Positions 4,904 through 5,589 of a stretch of 5,589 bases of DNA are shown piece by piece. The DNA comes from Zoogloeaceae bacterium (GTDB lineage: Bacteria > Pseudomonadota > Gammaproteobacteria > Burkholderiales > Rhodocyclaceae), in the NCBI GenBank assembly GCA_031259605.1, contig JAIRLE010000165.1:1-5589 (forward strand). Reading direction: 5' to 3'. The notes under the pieces were generated by a model that had not been told where the DNA came from, made no database searches, and saw only the letters and a list, made by a program, of their open reading frames with translations. Made by a program: the position numbers and the translations under genes. The first letter of the stretch is position 1; each line of letters opens with the position of its first letter.

Positions 4904-4938
4904 CCCATCTTTATTTTTTCGGTCGAGAGTTCGTCGCC

Positions 4939-5505
4939 ATGACCATCAAATCGGATAAGTGGATACGTCGCATGTCAAATGAATGCGGCATGATCGAGCC
5001 GTTCGAACCGTCGCTCGTGCGCGAGATCGAAGGGCGGAAAATCGTCTCCTACGGCACCTCCAGCTACGGCTACGACATCCGCTGCGCGCCGGAATTCAAG
5101 GTGTTTACCAACATCAATTCCACCGTGGTCGACCCGAAAGCCTTCGACCCCAAGTCCTTCGTCGAGATCGACGCCGAGGTCTGCATCATCCCGCCCAATT
5201 CCTTCGCGCTGGCGCGCACCGTCGAGTATTTCCGCATTCCCCGGAACGTCCTTACCGTTTGCCTGGGCAAGAGCACCTACGCGCGTTGCGGCATCATTGT
5301 GAACGTCACCCCCTTCGAGCCGGAATGGGAGGGGTTCGTCACCCTGGAATTTTCCAACACCACGCCGCTGCCCGCCAAGATTTACGCGGGCGAGGGCTGC
5401 GCCCAGGTGCTCTTTTTCGAGTCCGACGAGGTGTGCGAGACTTCCTACAAGGATCGCGGCGGCAAGTACCAGGGGCAGGTGGGCGTCACCTTGCCGAAGA
5501 TTTGA
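4939..5505 (+). CDS. dcd: dCTP deaminase
   Basis: The enzyme hydrolytically deaminates dCTP to dUTP and ammonia in the cytoplasm. dUTPase then makes dUMP, the thymidylate synthase substrate. The 188-residue length is normal for the homotrimeric, monofunctional bacterial enzyme. Conserved parts are MTIKSDKWIRRM at the start, VSYGTSSYGYDIRCAPEF (36-53), GKSTYARCGIIVNVTPFEPE (110-129) and WEGFVTLEFSN (130-140). Glu137 matches the catalytic general base of the E. coli enzyme (E138), and Ser112 and Arg116 match its active-site S111 and R115. The tail GGKYQGQVGVTLPKI holds the nucleotide-closing C-terminal segment. Upstream CGAGAG (4924-4929), 9 bases before ATG, is only a moderate ribosome site, but the family N-terminus fixes the start. 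It is not functionally linked to the flagellar genes. No extra kinase-like domain of the anti-phage deaminases is present. Confidence 0.97.
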   Translation: MTIKSDKWIRRMSNECGMIEPFEPSLVREIEGRKIVSYGTSSYGYDIRCAPEFKVFTNINSTVVDPKAFDPKSFVEIDAEVCIIPPNSFALARTVEYFRIPRNVLTVCLGKSTYARCGIIVNVTPFEPEWEGFVTLEFSNTTPLPAKIYAGEGCAQVLFFESDEVCETSYKDRGGKYQGQVGVTLPKI

Positions 5506-5589
5506 GAGCGGCGCGGACGGGCGGCGAATCCGGGCGATGGGCGGACAGGTGGAGCGTTTCGGCGCGATCCAGGAAACGCATGACCTGTA
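5506..5589. other. Undecided 3' edge of window
   Basis: The last 84 bases are GC-rich and too short to assign. On the + strand an ATG at 5537 opens a frame (MGGQVERFGAIQETHDL) to the edge, without a clear ribosome site. On the - strand a frame entering from the edge (containing QVMRFLDRAETLHLSAHRPD) stays open to a stop at 5485-5487, overlapping the dcd end. Either could be part of a neighbouring gene, and I cannot choose. Confidence 0.25.

Larger units (their letters stand above)
4633..4938. other. 306-base intergenic region, no convincing gene
   Basis: This gap separates the flagellar operon from dcd. From 4633 to 4720 I see nothing beyond a 16-codon ATG frame at 4653-4703. From 4721 to 4848 there is a dense block of hairpins (listed separately) that may be a mobile-element remnant, a REP/BIME-like unit or a transcribed RNA structure. 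From 4861 to 4938 there is probable upstream regulatory sequence for dcd, with a 9-bp direct repeat, a TAGAAT box and a T-rich stretch (4909-4919). An open minus-strand frame across 4651-4908 has no recognisable protein features. Confidence 0.7.

Noticed and set aside
4651..4908. 85-codon minus-strand frame through the intergenic hairpin block
   Set aside because: The Arg-rich end and lack of any motif point to chance opening through palindromes. It could be revisited if the block proves to be a transposon remnant.
4939..5505. dcd as an anti-phage dCTP-depletion defence gene
   Set aside because: Defence-type deaminases carry additional domains or differ in size. This one has the length, motifs and tail of the housekeeping enzyme, and there are no defence neighbours.
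1..5589. CRISPR array, tRNA or rRNA gene
   Set aside because: I saw no regularly spaced repeats with unique spacers, no tRNA cloverleaf ending and no rRNA-like sequence.

Overview
The window is a flagellar filament and hook assembly segment, followed by an intergenic block rich in inverted repeats and then a nucleotide-metabolism gene. All supported genes lie on the + strand. Gene order, high GC and family-level resemblance (short FlaG-FliD-FliS-FliT run, beta-type FliK, stand-alone FlhB-tail protein, compact monofunctional Dcd) suggest a motile Gram-negative proteobacterium, most likely a betaproteobacterium of the Rhodocyclales/Nitrosomonadales kind. That placement is inference; nothing here fixes a genus.

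Layout: 1-189 is the C-terminal end of a flagellin gene (fliC), cut by the window edge. The 181-base gap after it holds a GC-rich hairpin (203-229), a possible promoter (215-243), a 48-codon small ORF with a perfect AGGAGG (261-407), and a second inverted repeat ending in a T run (263-323). Then come flaG (371-922), fliD (969-2303), fliS (2326-2733), fliT (start 2730 or 2742, end 3023), fliK (3039-4316) and a small FlhB C-terminal-domain-like gene (4291-4632). Gaps from flaG onward are 46, 22, 8, 15 and -26 bases, with no strong internal terminator seen, so these six genes look like one operon. The 306-base gap 4633-4938 holds no convincing gene. Its centre (4721-4848) carries a pair of oppositely oriented palindromes, a long GU-containing stem and a small hairpin. 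It is followed by a 9-bp direct repeat over a possible dcd promoter. dcd (dCTP deaminase) fills 4939-5505, and 5506-5589 is undecided.

How the genes work together: flagellin is the filament subunit and FliD the cap that folds exported flagellin at the growing tip. FliS is expected to chaperone flagellin and FliT to chaperone FliD, and FlaG is a small protein affecting filament length or assembly. FliK measures the hook and signals the FlhB export gate to switch from hook-type to filament-type substrates. The small FlhB-tail protein next to fliK fits the same switching step. dcd supplies dUTP for dTMP synthesis and is functionally unrelated to the flagellum.

The coding part is ordinary and well explained. 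The least explained sequence is the hairpin block before dcd, which could be a decayed IS200/IS605-type end, a BIME/REP-like unit or a structured RNA/terminator. The second is the leader of flaG. Neither is proven here to be a new system.
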